Shown: positions 43,239 through 54,837 of the stretch, one piece after another
Layout: each line of letters starts with the position of its first letter
Numbering within the stretch: the first letter of the stretch is position 1
Source: Gambelia wislizenii
Taxonomy: Eukaryota; Chordata; Lepidosauria; Squamata; Crotaphytidae
Assembly: GCA_030847615.1 (NCBI GenBank)
Contig: JAUMIR010000001.1
Coordinates: forward strand, 377,872,687-377,936,686
DNA: 64,000 bases
Reading direction: 5' to 3'
The notes under the pieces: generated by a model
Databases searched by the model: none
What the model was told of the DNA's origin: nothing
The model's input: only the letters and a program-made list of their open reading frames with translations
Made by a program: the position numbers and the translations under genes

Positions 43239-44694
43239 ACCTCTCCATTGACGCCCCGTTGTCGTGGGAGAGAGGCTTGCGTACCCTAATGATGTTTTGA
43301 GCTATGCTGGCGGTGGCATAATAGCCACTGGTAGGGTCTCCCATGCCAGACAGGTCAAAACCGAAGGGTCTGACAAAGAGTGTCAAAGGGCAGGATGGGT
43401 CCCCCCAAATTCCTTAAAATGATTATCTTGCTATACGAGGGCCATCGTGGTCAAGTCAGATATGGCGATGCTCTTTCAGAGCCCTTTCTAATAACTAATG
43501 GAGTGAAGCAAGGTTGTGTTCTTGCACCAACTTTATTTACAATCTTCTTTAGCACGATGCTCCAAAGGGCTATGGCAGAGCTTGAAGAAGATGACGGCAT
43601 CTATATACGTTACCGTACTGATGGTAGCTTGTTTAACTTAAGCCGTCTGAGGGCTCACACTAAGACTCTAAACTATCTAGTCCGTGAGCTGCTCTTCGCC
43701 GATGATGCTGCCCTTGTTGCCCACACAGAAGCAGCTCTGCAGCGCCTAACGTCCTGCTTTGCAACAGCTGCAGAGCTGTTTGGGCTAGAAGTCAACCTGA
43801 AGAAAACAGAAGTTCTTTACCAGCCTGCACCACAGGATGAACACCACCATCCCCACATTGCCGTCGGCAAATCTGTGCTCAGGTCCATTCAGCAGTTCAC
43901 CTACCTGGGAAGCATCATCTCCTCAGATGCCAAGATTGACAAAGAGATCGATCACAGATTAGCAAAGGCATATAGTGCATTTGGAAGACTTCACAAAAGA
44001 GTCTGGAGCAATAAACACCTGAGGCAAAGCACAAAAATCAGTGTGTATAGAGCCATCGTACTGTCTATTCTCCTTTATGGGTCTGAAACATGGGTCACCT
44101 ATCGCCACCACCTACGACTCCTCGAGCGCTTTCATCAGTGCTGTCTATGCACAATCCTAAATATACACTGGACTGACTATGTGACGAATGTTGCTGTCCT
44201 TGAGCAAGCAGGGATCACCAGCATTGAGGCCATGATATTGAGAACGCAGCTGCGCTGGGCAGGGCACGTTTCTAGGATGGAGGACCACCGCCTCCCAAAA
44301 ATACTACTCTACGGTGAACTCGCCATGGGTCAGCGTAAGAGGGGCGCTCCAAAAAAGTGATACAAAGACTCCCTGAAACAACATCTCAGGTTCGGCCAAA
44401 TTGATCACCAACAGTGGTCCACCCTGGCCTCACATTGCGAGGCATGGAGATGCACTATCCACAATGCTGCAGCCTTATTTGAGAACTCACGACGAACAAG
44501 TCTTGAAGAAAAACGACAACGCAGAAAGAATCACAACCCAAAAACATCACTCAAGGAGACCTTCTGCTGTGCTTTTTGCAACCGGACTTGTTTATCTCGG
44601 ATTGGCTTTTTTAGTCATCAGCGCGCTTGCAGAAAGCACGGGATGAGTCCTTCCTGAATCTTCGTTTGCGAAGCAAAGCCAGAGAGAGAGAGAG
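43239..44694 (+). mobile_element. Non-LTR retrotransposon 'R', third copy with an extra inverted-looking 5' segment
   Basis: From about 43390 to 44694 it is colinear with and very similar to the copy at 33139-34699, ending in the same (AG)n tail. AGTTCAAAAA occurs at 43229-43238 and 44695-44704, a likely 10-bp target duplication. If that is right, the segment 43240-43389 also belongs to the insertion although it does not match the upstream RT region. Confidence 0.75.
43395..44360 (+). pseudogene. Element 'R' reverse transcriptase, uninverted copy
   Basis: It reads PPKFLKMIILLYEGHRGQVR, TNGVKQGCVLAPTLFTIFFS, LLFADDAALVAHTEAALQRL and RWAGHVSRMEDHRLPK, then RGAPKK and a TGA at 44358-44360 where the other copy has CGA (Arg). 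After the stop the frame continues with scattered differences through the zinc-finger tail (to about 44645). The fingers region upstream is missing through 5' truncation. A CpG-to-TpG change explains the stop. Confidence 0.85.
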
Positions 44695-44711
44695 AGTTCA
44701 AAAAGAACTCA

Positions 44712-44990
44712 AGAGAGGGTGTATAAGATTATGCATGGCGTAGAGAAAAGTGGATTGTAAGACTAGAACTTGGGATCATCTACTGAAAGTGAATGGCGAG
44801 AGGTTCAGGACAGATGAAAGGAAGTACTTTTTCATATGGCATCTAGTTAAACAGATAAATTCACTAGCTAACAATGTGAACAGCTTTAAACAGGGAATGG
44901 ATAAACTGAAGTAAGGTAGGACTATGAATGGCTACTGCTCATGAACAACATGTATTTCCTCCAGACCAAGAGGTAGTATGCTTATAAATA
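44712..44990 (+). mobile_element. CR1-like fragment
   Basis: The reading YKIMHG, then KVNGERFRTDERKYFF, then SFKQGMDKL is the CR1 C-terminal order in a diverged form. The 3' UTR is not clear. Confidence 0.45.
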
Positions 44991-45940
44991 CCATTTGATG
45001 GGGAACATGAATTGGAGTGTTATGTCCTGCTAGTGGGCTTCCCAAAGGCAATAGGCTGGTCTGGTCCTGCATGGGTTGTCTTATGTTTTTTTTAGAGAAA
45101 GGGCCTTCAGCAATTCCTCACACTACTATTGCTGGCTTAGTATGTAGCAAATAGGAAATGTCAACATTTCTTCCTTTTTCATTTCATGGTATGGCCACTG
45201 CTTTGTTGTTCTCTCCATTTCCATTTATTTTTTAATGTAAAGAGACTTGGTCTAGTGGAGCATTGAAGACTGAACCAGAGGGTATTAACTGAGACTTCCG
45301 GCTAAACAGCATAAACAATCCTAAGCCTTTATGCCGAAGGAATGCAAAGTGAAACAATAAGCATGAGTGAAAAATCTCAAAATCAACTTTTAACCTCATC
45401 TCTAGGGGAAGAATGTTCCCAAGATGAAATAATTAACATCAAAATAATCCCAAAGTATTGTTACTGTCAGAGAAGTGACTAGATAAAAATCACCTCCCAC
45501 TCAATCTATCTGCCTCCATGTGCCTTTGAGTCATATCATCTCCTTTGACTGACAGAAAGAGTTTAACTGTTTGAGCACTACCCATTCCCATACTGATAGA
45601 CAGGAAATGAGCTGTAGCTTCTGAGTTGTTCTTAGTACTTATCAGTAGAAGTGATTTGCTCTCTTTCCTGTTTAGACATTCTTCCCATCTTTGCATCAAT
45701 GCTGGAATAAAAATTCCAATGGGTATTTCTTAATTTACACAGCCCCTCCCCTTTAGGGATGGAAATGAAGCAGACTCCTTTGAGCAGAATGAGAAATACA
45801 TAGAATTTATGGGGGAGGGGTGATGTTTGAAGAAAAGAAGTGGGTGCAAGAAGGGAAGGGCCAAGCAGGTACAGATAATAGGAAAAAAAGGAAGGAAGCT
45901 ATAAATGCTTACCTTGGTATTACTCTTGAGTCCAGATTAT
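44991..45940. other. Unrecognised stretch
   Basis: No features recognised. Confidence 0.4.
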
Positions 45941-45945
45941 CTGAA

Positions 45946-46147
45946 AGAGATTCCATCTAAACATTAGGAAGAACTTCCTGACCGTAACACTGCCTCAGAG
46001 TGTGGTGGAGTCTTCTTCTTTGGAGATTTTTAAGCAGAGGCTGGATGGCCATCTGTTGGGAATGCTTTGATTGTGTATTCCTGCAGGGCAGGGGGTTGGA
46101 CTAGATGGTCCTTGTGGTCTCTTCCAACTTTATGATTTTATGATTCT
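45946..46147 (+). mobile_element. CR1 LINE, extreme 3' end
   Basis: GAGATTCCATCTAAACATTA, GCAGAGGCTGGATGGCCATC, GGTTGGACTAGATGGTCC and the terminal TTTATGATTTTATGATTCTA match the two longer CR1 copies. Confidence 0.85.
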
Positions 46148-46805
46148 AAGTAAATTTTCCCTGCACTTTCACAACATGTAAGCATTCACCAGGCAACCAT
46201 GTTCTTGCCACATTAAAGGACAGTTCACACATACTTATAGGTTGCTTGATTTAAAACTAGTGACATAGCGATAAATTTGTGATTTGTGATAATGCAGATT
46301 CCCTAGCCATGTCACCAAACTCTCAACAAACTGGGAGGAGGACTTTGGTAAAGCTAATGAGTCTTAATTGCCTATTCAAGACATCCTAAAATGCTTTTCA
46401 GTAAAGAAGAGATAGCTCACAGGTATATATTGTGATTGGGAAAGTTCTATGCCTCTCTCCTTCTGTGAAGGCTGTAGATAAACTCAGAGAAGGAAATCTG
46501 AGAACTTCTTCCCTGCTAATCAAAACCTTCCAGCATTCTGATAGTTGGAGCCCAGATTCCATTAAAGCAAGGTATTATTGCCATGATTCATGAACAATTT
46601 ATGAATACATGAGGTTCCTCAGAAGAAGATCCATAAAGGTGGTCTTCTTGTGTTGCTATGGAAATTCTGTGAATATGATTTTCCTGTGATCAAGTAATGC
46701 ATATATGTGAACTCATCCATAATGCCTGACTGCTTTTTGCCTTGGGTTTTATCCAAAGCCATTATTGCACATGAAAGTATTTACATATTCTGTCTGTCTG
46801 TCTGT
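46148..46805. other. Unrecognised stretch
   Basis: No features recognised. Confidence 0.4.
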
Positions 46806-46807
46806 CT

Positions 46808-46814
46808 ACACACA

Positions 46815-46875
<61 letters not shown>
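46808..46875 (+). repeat. (CA)n(GA)n compound microsatellite
   Basis: About 12 CA units followed by about 21 GA units, preceded by CTGT repeats. Confidence 0.92.
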
Positions 46876-46878
<3 letters not shown>

Positions 46879-47436
46879 TCATTGTAACCTTCCAGGGAAG
46901 TGGGTAGCCTGAGAAAATTATTTCTGAAGCTGCCTATGAAAATATAGATACATTTGGGCGGTCAGAGGAATGAAATCTCATGGTGTGGTCACATTTTTAA
47001 AAAATTATATGCATAAACATTGTGAGAAACAGAGGGAAAGAAGGAGATTTATTTGGACATCATTTGACTGCTGCCACCTAGAATGGCATGTAGGCTAAAT
47101 AAAGTTCTACTCCCTGCTACATTAACAGCCAGTTCTCAGATTGGTCAGAACTAGAGCTCTTATATTTGTTCTGTTTGCATTCCTTTGGTAAAAATACAGA
47201 TCCGTAGGTGATGAAGCTGTTATCACAAGGGATTCATGTGCTCTCTGCAACTTGTCCCACTCAACAGGTTGGTCTCAGCTTCTTGGGCTAGCTTGAGTTT
47301 CTGAACCCTTTTCAAAGGGAGCCCCACACTGAACACATTTGAGCAATCAAAATGGAATGTAACTAATGCATGCATTATTGTGGCCAGATCAGATATTTTC
47401 TGGAATGGGCACAAGCAATAGCAACAGTAATAGCGT
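46876..47436. other. Unrecognised stretch
   Basis: A short minus-strand piece (47223-47414) has L2-like words (CAAATGTGTTCAGTGTGGG-type) but too little to call. Confidence 0.35.
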
Positions 47437-47642
47437 TGATATTTATATACTTCTTATCAGCACCAAAGCACTCCCTAAGCAGTTTACAATGTTTTTAGCT
47501 AATTGCCCCAAACAAGCTGAGTACTCATTTTACCAACTTACAGAAGGATGGAAGGCTGAGTCAACCTTGGAGCCTTCTGGGATCAAACTCATAACATTGT
47601 GGCTTGCAGTACTAGCATTTAACCACTGCTCCACCAGGTTTC
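47437..47642 (-). mobile_element. tRNA-derived SINE (family C), nearly complete
   Basis: In reverse: GGTGGAGCAGTGGTTAAATG head, B-box-like GAGTTTGATCCCAGAAGG, then GGTTGACTCAGCCTTCCATC, GAGTACTCAGCTTG and a 3' end with TAAACTGCTTAGGGAGTGCT. The best copy of this family here. Confidence 0.72.
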
Positions 47643-49415
47643 CTTTATATGCAAGGGCTTGTCTACACGATGAAAATACTTCTCATAGAATTTACAGAGA
47701 ATATTCTCTGAACGAGATCTGAAGGGGATGTACAGTATTCGGAGGGAGGGGGAATAAAACCTCCACAAACCATGCAGTGAAGGATTCTCATTTTTCCCTG
47801 AAGCTGCCTGGAAAATGTGTGCTGACATGCATTTTTCATCATGTGGACATCCAAATTTGCATCCCTGCATATTTTTGATCAATTGCCTTTATAAGTGTGC
47901 ATGCCTGCTCAATTTCAATGGATGTGAATAGGCACAGAAATGGTGAAGACAAATCAACTTTGCTGTGAATGGGTGAAAATGTGCACCCGCTCACAGTAAA
48001 CTGTTGCATCTAGGCAAGCCCCAGGGGAGTCTGAGGTTTGGTCTCTAGTGCCTCCAGTAAGAAGTGTTTTTGCTAGCAGGGCTTTGAAAGGCCTTGCCCA
48101 AAGGACTTAGAACAGATCTGGCCAGCATGAAACCAGAATGGCCATTATTCTAAAATGTAATTGGTGCCACAGGAACAAATCCCAGGTTGAGATGGTGGAA
48201 GGTGTTCTTTCAGAGACCTCTAGTTTTTTCCCTCTGTTGGAAGGCAGAGATGTGTGTGTGTGTGTGTTGTGTGTGTGTGTGTGTGTGTGTGTGTCACATA
48301 ACACATCCCTGCTGCTTTCAGGTTATGTGGAGGATGCTGTTCTATCACCAGTGCTGGAGTAAGATTCAACTCCAGTCAGCTTCTATATATGGAATCTGAG
48401 GGGGCATCATCTTGCTTTTTGCCTCAAGCAGCAAAATGTCTTGGGCCGAACCTGCCTTGGAAAGCTGCTGTGAATCAGTTCAAATTATACTGGGCTAGAT
48501 GGTCCAGTGCTTTGACTGATGAAGAAGTTCCACATGGGTAGCTGTACCTCTTTTACAACACTTACCTATTCCTGTACGCAAGATGCAGGAGAGCCAAGGT
48601 TGCATCCTTACAGTCTTATCAGTATGGAGAGGATGGCTTTGCTTAGGAAATATTGTCAGTAGAGAGCAAATAGACTAAACAGAGAAAATGGTACGGTGAT
48701 AAAAGCAGATAGACTTTCTGGAGGGAAGCTAAAAAGACATGGCTAAACTGGATGCTACAGAGAGTGTTTGTGAGAACAAAATTAACAAATTTCTGCTGTA
48801 GGCTTTCAGGAACTGAGTTGGGATATTTATAGCTTCAAGGAGCCTAGGTTAAGCCCAGAATCTTCAACTGCACATGTTTAATTTATCTTGCTTTCCAATT
48901 TTCCATTTTTCTAGGATTTAATTAATATCAACTACTTTGTCTATGGATGAATAGCCATACTGGGCTTTCTGGGCATCCCATGGCTCTAAGTGTCTTTTGA
49001 AATACAATATCACTGGATATACCTTTTTTGTTGTTGTTTGTTTTAATATATTATGTCATAATTTGACATGGCTGAAATATTTGGGCATTATAAACCCTTT
49101 CACAATCCTAACCATGTTAACAAGTCATATTTCAGTTGCCAAACTTCTGTAGAAGCTTTTTACCCTAAAAGGATTAAAGCCACTGAAGTGTTATTTATTC
49201 CTTAACTCAAGATAGTTTTGGGTCAGGAGATATTATCTGGACAAGAAATAAATGTGCATGCTGAACACTTCTGTGTAAATTGATTGCTGATTCCTTTCCT
49301 TTTTAATCCAGTACCAAAGATAGAAACGGGCACTGCATGGGGGAAAAGGGAGGACTTAAAATTGCTTATGTACTACAGTTGTATCTATCTGTTCTTTCAA
49401 GGAACTCATATATTG
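47643..49415. other. Mostly unrecognised
   Basis: Apart from the GT microsatellite I recognise no element. Minus- and plus-strand open frames are short. Confidence 0.4.
48250..48294 (+). repeat. (GT)n microsatellite
   Basis: GT run interrupted once by TT near 48268. Confidence 0.9.
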
Positions 49416-49419
49416 GGTT

Positions 49420-49560
49420 ATTTCATTTCATTCTATCTTTACAACAACCTTGTTAGCCTGGGATATATTTATGACGTGTCCAAGGACACTCAGTGAGCTT
49501 CATGGCTGAATTAGGATATAAACTCATGTCCAAGTTGGAATACTTAACAGCCGTTTAAAG
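49420..49560 (-). mobile_element. tRNA-derived SINE (family A/B body), partial
   Basis: TTTACAACAACCTTGTTAGC, GTCCAAGGACACTCAGTGAG and CTTCATGGCTGAATTAGGAT are the reverse of the SINE mid-section. The head and the tail that would tell A from B are not clear. Confidence 0.45.
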
Positions 49561-49950
49561 CTAAATTTTCTCTTACTTTATGAAAGAGGTGAGCACCCCA
49601 AACACTTCTCAGGGACAGGTTTTTTTTTCCTTTCTCCATGGGACCCTCTGGGAGCTGCAAAGACTGTCAAACATACCAAACCAACCAAACTGAAAAGGGG
49701 TTTTTATGTTACATAGTGCTAGAGCTCCCTGCAACCTATTTAAAAGTTGAACGCCTTGACCTCTACCATAAGCTTCCAGGAGAGACAATTCACCCTGTGG
49801 CCATGAAAGGGGAGGGAATCTAGAGCCGAGTGCCTCAAAACGGCTTTAGGTAGGGCTGCACTTTAACCACCCATCTGGATCTTCAAAGCTATTGGTTGCT
49901 ATTGAATTTTATTTGAAATTGATAGGACTGGTCTACAACTATTTTACTTA
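49561..49950. other. Unrecognised stretch
   Basis: No features recognised. Confidence 0.4.
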
Positions 49951-50560
49951 GGACATTATCTGATGTGGCAAAAATAGTGGGATTACAATATCATGGTAGT
50001 GCGAAGGGCCCCTGCTATTTCACATCGTCATCACCTTCACGTGGTTACTCCGTGCTCCAGCCACAAAAAGGGCATTGCTTCTAATCGACGGGACAAGCCA
50101 TCAACAGATTGTCAATGTTGCTTTTTTTCACTGTATTGACAGCATGTGAAACCACGTCCCGTTGTAATCATGCAATTACAGTGTGAATGGGTGTTGCTCA
50201 GTGAGAAAACATCTGGGTGAGAATACGAAAACAAAGCACAGGATTCTCTTTTTATGAACTGTCCCCTTTAGTTTGCACATTTTTAGGTTTGTTTCAGTGC
50301 TTGTGTGTTCATTTACTTTATTAATTAAGGTGTTTTTGGAGTTTTAAGTGGGCTCGCATCTTCTTGCAAGAACCGCCGAAATCTCACCCATGCTAAATTG
50401 AGGAAGTAAACTCCCATTCTCAAAGTGCTAGTGGTCATCCTGCGATAATTGTGTGGTGGTTCTTTCACGTGACTACAATGATGTGTAATAATGCCACAAT
50501 GTTTCTGCTATCCTCTTTTGTGTATTTACAGCGTTTTTAGATGATTGTCTGATAATGTCT
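49951..50560. mobile_element. Harbinger-like MITE, TTA target duplication
   Basis: The left end is GGACATTATCTGATG and the right end GTCTGATAATGTCT. TTA is directly outside each end (49948-49950, 50561-50563). No transposase. The 3-bp TWA duplication is the pattern of PIF/Harbinger elements. Confidence 0.6.
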
Positions 50561-50563
50561 TTA

Positions 50564-51679
50564 CAATTATTTATCAGAGTTAGCCAGTATGTGGATCTAT
50601 TAGATTTAGGAAAAAATGGTCAAGCATTTCAGATGAGGAAGAGCACATCATTATTGTCAGCTTGCAGGAAAGGCTAGAGGAAGGGAGGGGAGGAGGGAGG
50701 AAGGCAGGGAAGGAGGCCAAGGAAAACCTGCCTCTGAATACATATCAAGAGGTTGATTTAAAGGATGTTTTCTATACATGGTACAAAAAGATGTATGTTT
50801 GAAGAAAATCTTTTTCCATGTTTCTGCTTTCTCAAGTTAGAAGTAAGCTAAGAAAGAAGTACTTTCTCAAATAAGAAGTAAGGCAAATCTTTAGAATTGT
50901 CAGATTGGCATTCTTTTGAACATTTTGTCAGCCTATCTCTAAATAGGTTTACTTAGATGTAAGACAATACTTTTCTAGTGAGATTTCAGTAAGTCTAAGG
51001 CTGTAGTTCTCAGGGGCCAAGATTCATTTGGAAATGGCCCTCCCCCCCACAGTAAAATAAATTTAGTCACAGACCAAGTATTTACAATCTGTGTTTAGGA
51101 TCTACCATGCAAATGCCTGGCAAATAACATTCTTCCATACAAAGATTCCCTTTTATTCTTTCATGGCTCTAATGAAACTAAGGCATTGTCCCTGTGCCCC
51201 AGATACTGTAAGTAATCTTTCAAAAAGGTTCAAGGTCCAGGATTTTACCTTTGCAGTTAAATCCATTGTTTAGTTTTTAAACAAGTCATTTTCCTCCCCT
51301 CCCAATGCAATCCAGTCCAATATCCAGGACCGTCCAGTCTCCAGAACAATTTAATAACTAATATACTGCAGAACCATCAATTGAATATATTCACAGTTTC
51401 ACTTTTTTTTTTCTATTTCCTCTGTAAATATTCTGTCATTTTTGTGTATAAAGGTTAGGGAAGAGACGCATAAGAGCATAAATCAGTGACTCACTTGGTA
51501 CCAGGACCCATGGGTGCAAAACCAGGGATTTTGGCCATACATAAGATCTGAATAATGAATGGCCTTCGTAACACATGGGCCCTGATAGAAGGAACGAATT
51601 GCCCCAGATTCAGGGAAAAGGCCATGCCTCATATGAAATTGGGGTAATTCGCAGGGGGATTCAGGGGTTTTGATATTTT
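50564..51679. other. Unrecognised stretch
   Basis: A purine-rich GGAGGAAGG tract at about 50670-50720. Otherwise no recognised feature. Confidence 0.4.
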
Positions 51680-51911
51680 AGACAAGTTCCAAGTTGGCTT
51701 TGACTTGTGGTGATTTTATGAATGACATATATCCTTTTATTAATAGCTGCTCAGGTCCTACAAACTCAGGGCTGTGGCTTCCTTAATTTACTCTGTCCTG
51801 TAGTGCAGTCTTCCTCTTCTCATAATGCCTTCCATCCTACTAAGCATTATTGTCTTTTCTAATAAGGGTGTTTTTAGTCATTATTATAATGTTTTTAGTC
51901 ATTATTATAAT

Positions 51912-51996
51912 GTTTTAATTGTTGGAAGCCACCCCGATTGTTTTTAGCAGAGGGGCGGGGTATAAATAAATTTTATTATTATTATTATTATTATAA
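51912..51996 (+). mobile_element. L2/L3-type LINE 3' tail
   Basis: GTTGGAAGCCACCCCGATTG followed by AGGGGCGGGGTATAAATAAA and a TTA microsatellite: the typical terminal piece of an L2/CR1-group LINE. Just before it a 23-base TTTTTAGTCATTATTATAAT unit is duplicated. Confidence 0.6.
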
Positions 51997-52350
51997 AACA
52001 TGCCATGTCATTGTATGTCTAAAGTACAATAGCCTCAGTTTAGTAATTTTGGCTTCCAGGGAGAGTTCAAGCTTGATTTGCACTCAGACCCATTTATTTG
52101 TCTTTTTGGCAATCCATGGTATCCATAGAACTCTTCTCCAGCACCACATTTCAAATGAATTGATTCTCTTCCTATCAGCTTCTTCATTGTCCATCTTTCA
52201 CAATCAGTCTTCTTATTTTTGATTTCAATCTCCATTTTGATTTATGACTCAGCCAAGGTATAGAAAATCTTTGATTATTTTGATGTCTTTGTCATCCACT
52301 TTAAAGTTATGTAAATCATCTGTGGGCATTCTTTTTGTTTTCTTAATGTT

Positions 52351-52445
52351 GTATGTATGTATGTATTTAATTTATATCCTGCCTTTCTCCCAACATGGGA
52401 ACCACAGCAGTGTACAAACTTTTAAAAACACAATTCAGCTAAATG
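52351..52445 (-). mobile_element. L2-type 3' end fragment
   Basis: A GTAT microsatellite, then TTTAATTTATATCCTGCCTT and TCTCCCAACATGGGAACC, the reverse of an L2 3' end. Confidence 0.5.
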
Positions 52446-52510
52446 GTAACCCTACTTTTGTACTTTCTTCAGTAATTGTTCCAAGTCTTTGATATCTTCT
52501 GCTAGTAGTA

Positions 52511-52763
52511 TAGTCAGCCCTCTGGATCCATGGATTCTGCATCCACAGATTCAATCATCCATAGTTTGAAAATATTAAAAAAAAATCCAAAAGACAAACC
52601 TTGATTTTGCCATTTTGTATAAGGGACACCATTGTATATAATGGGACTTGAGCATCCATCGATTACTACACCATTGTATATAATGGGACTTGAGCATCCA
52701 TGGATTTTGGTATCCATAGGAGGTCCTGGAGCCAAGCCCTAGCGGATACCAAAGCCCACTATA
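52511..52763 (-). mobile_element. Tigger/pogo-like MITE with internal tandem duplication
   Basis: Starts TATAGTCAGCCCTCTGGATC and ends AGCCCACTATA. Internally about 42 bases (CCATTGTATATAATGGGACT... to CATCC) occur twice in a row (52630-52672 and 52672-52714). Confidence 0.72.
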
Positions 52764-52854
52764 TGGTGTCATCTGAATATCTTAATGGTTGATGTTCCTT
52801 CCTCCTGTTTTCATGCCTCCTTCTTCCAAGTCTAATCCAGCTTTCCTTAAGATA

Positions 52855-53231
52855 TACAGTAGCACCCCCGTATCCGCTGATTCACCAACTGCGGATTCAA
52901 TAATCTGTGGTTGGCGGTGGCAGGGGGAAGAGGGATCTCACCTGTCCCGTCCCATCCCCTGGGAGGGCTCCTGAAGTGGTAGTGATCACGGGGGTGAAGG
53001 CAGAAGAAGCGGAGGATTTTGCCTGCCCCATCCCTTCCCTTGGGAGGGCTCTTGTGGCGGCGGCAATTGCAGGGGAGAAGGGGAAAGGGAGGGGGGAGGG
53101 ATCTCTCCCCCCCCCCGGGAGGCTCCTGTGGTGGTGGTGGGGTGGTGGGTGGCATTTGCTATTATCTGTGAATTTCACCATCTGCGGTGGGGCCTGGAAC
53201 CAATCCCCTGTGGATTTGGGCAGCCTACTAT
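52855..53231. mobile_element. Tigger-like MITE with GC-rich interior
   Basis: Left TACAGTAGCACCCCCGTATC, right GGCAGCCTACTATA. The inner edges (CCGCTGATTCACCAACTGCGG and TGAATTTCACCATCTGCGG) match. The core has three CCCTGGGAGGGCTC-like blocks separated by about 80 bases. Confidence 0.65.
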
Positions 53232-53475
53232 ATTTGACATATAGATTAAACAGATGGGGTCATAAAGTCCAGTCTTGCCTGACTTTCTTGTTAATGGGAA
53301 AAAAAATCTGTTTCTCCATTTTCTCTCCTTACAGTGACCTCTCATCTTGAGCACAGGTTACACATAAAGTTAATCAAATGTTGTGGCACTCTTATTTCTT
53401 TTAGAATGATTCTGGGTTTTTCGTGATCTACACAAACTAAGGCTTTCTTACACTCTATAAAGGGTACATAACAAC

Positions 53476-54244
53476 ATGTTTTGTATAATTAGGAAAAGGA
53501 ATGGGATACAGGGGACAGTCATCTTGAATGTTTTCATCTGGAAACAGAAAGGCGCAATAAAAGTTCTCAAATGCATAAAAATCATAAAAGGTTTAGCGAC
53601 TCTTTTACATAGCATTCTTGTAGCCTTTCACATAGCCATACTATGTAGCTTTCCTAAATCCTTTAGATGTAGTCAGTAGGGGAAAGAATTGTAAATTCTG
53701 CCTTGTTTTCCCAAGACTAGGATAAGATTATAACATTAGAGCTAAACTGGATACTTAGGACCACTTTGCTAGGCACATAGTAATTATAATGATTAATTAT
53801 AAGTTTTGCATTTTATTACTGTTGTCTAAGAGTTGTCCAGAATTGTTATTCCCCATGGCCTTTTGAATATATACAAACTGATCTTTGAATATCTGTCAGA
53901 CCGAGGCAGGGAGATACCTTGACATTTATTTGAGCAGTGGAAACTTTTTACCTACCGTAGTCAAAGTCAAAATAAATGATTTATAAGGATTAGCTTATGA
54001 GACCTTGGGATTTTATTAGAGCTTGCGGAGGCATAGCAATGTTTGGAAAAATGAAAAGTGATACAGATGGTATACTACAGGTATATGAGTTGTTCTAAGA
54101 GTGTAAGCTGTGTATGAGACAGCAGGCCCTGGGTTCAAATCTCGCCAAGACTTAACCCATCCAAGGTCCCCATTGTGTTGAAACACTTCTACTACTAGCC
54201 CAGCTTAAAAGTTGCTCTAAGTGATATTGAAATAAGGTAAATAT
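53476..54244. other. Mostly unrecognised
   Basis: A possible tRNA-like B box (GGGTTCAAATC) at about 54132 hints at another SINE relic; otherwise nothing. Confidence 0.35.
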
Positions 54245-54482
54245 GCAAAGAGAGCCACTGTGGTGTAGTGGTTTGAGCATTGGACTACGTCTCTGGAGAG
54301 CAGGGTTCAAATCGCCGCTTAGCTATAGAAACCCGCTGGGTGACCTTAGGCATGTCACACTCTCTCAGGCTCAGAGGATGGCAATGACAAACTCCCTTTG
54401 GACATATTCTGCTAAGAAAACCCCATGATAGGTTCACCTTAGGGTTGCCAAAGTCAGATATGACTTGAAGGCATACAACAAG
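54245..54482 (+). mobile_element. tRNA-derived SINE (family A), full length
   Basis: An A-box-like GTGGTGTAGTGGTTTGAGC and B-box-like GGGTTCAAATC form the pol III head. A body with TGGGTGACCTTAGGCATGTC and a 3' tail AGTCAGATATGACTTGAAGG then CATACAACA follow. The tail resembles the RTE/BovB 3' end (as at 5640-5672), which would allow mobilisation by that LINE. Confidence 0.82.
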
Positions 54483-54837
54483 AAGTAGGTAAAGAGCTTT
54501 AAACTTGTTCAAATGTACTCTGTTTTGTTCTTAGTCCTTTCTTTGCTTTTAGTACATTTTCCCATTTGTATTGATGTGGATTTTATGTTCCTTTATGAAT
54601 CCTGAAGTGTATTTTCTCTGGTCTGTAAATGTTCTGCTAGGGTAGGCATTATGATCTGTTTTTCTTGCTTGCTTAAGAAGATCTTCTCTTCTGCCAATGA
54701 CTTTGTAATGAAACAGATGATTTTTAAAAACGTACACAACAGCCAACTGTTATCCATCACTTGTCTGTTACTGCCCTTTGGCAATGGCATCAAAAACAAG
54801 AACAGAATAGAAGAAACAAACTGCCTTTCAGCTGCCT

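Larger units (their letters stand above)
51680..53475 (-). mobile_element. RTE-type LINE, degenerate, split by four insertions
   Basis: In reverse the pieces read an RT C-terminus: NIKKTKRMPTDDLHNFKVDD, then FLYLG, then INSFEMWCWRR-like, then SLEAKITKLRLLYF. The 3' end with AAGCCAACTTGGAACTTG lies at 51684. The left-to-right order matches the second copy at 57031-58370. Interruptions are at 51912-51996, 52351-52445, 52511-52763 and 52855-53231. It is an old, dead copy. Confidence 0.6.

Noticed and set aside
54245..54330. Possible tRNA gene (A- and B-box-like motifs)
   Set aside because: The body and tail match other SINE copies and the sequence does not fold into a proper cloverleaf with acceptor stem, so it is a SINE head.
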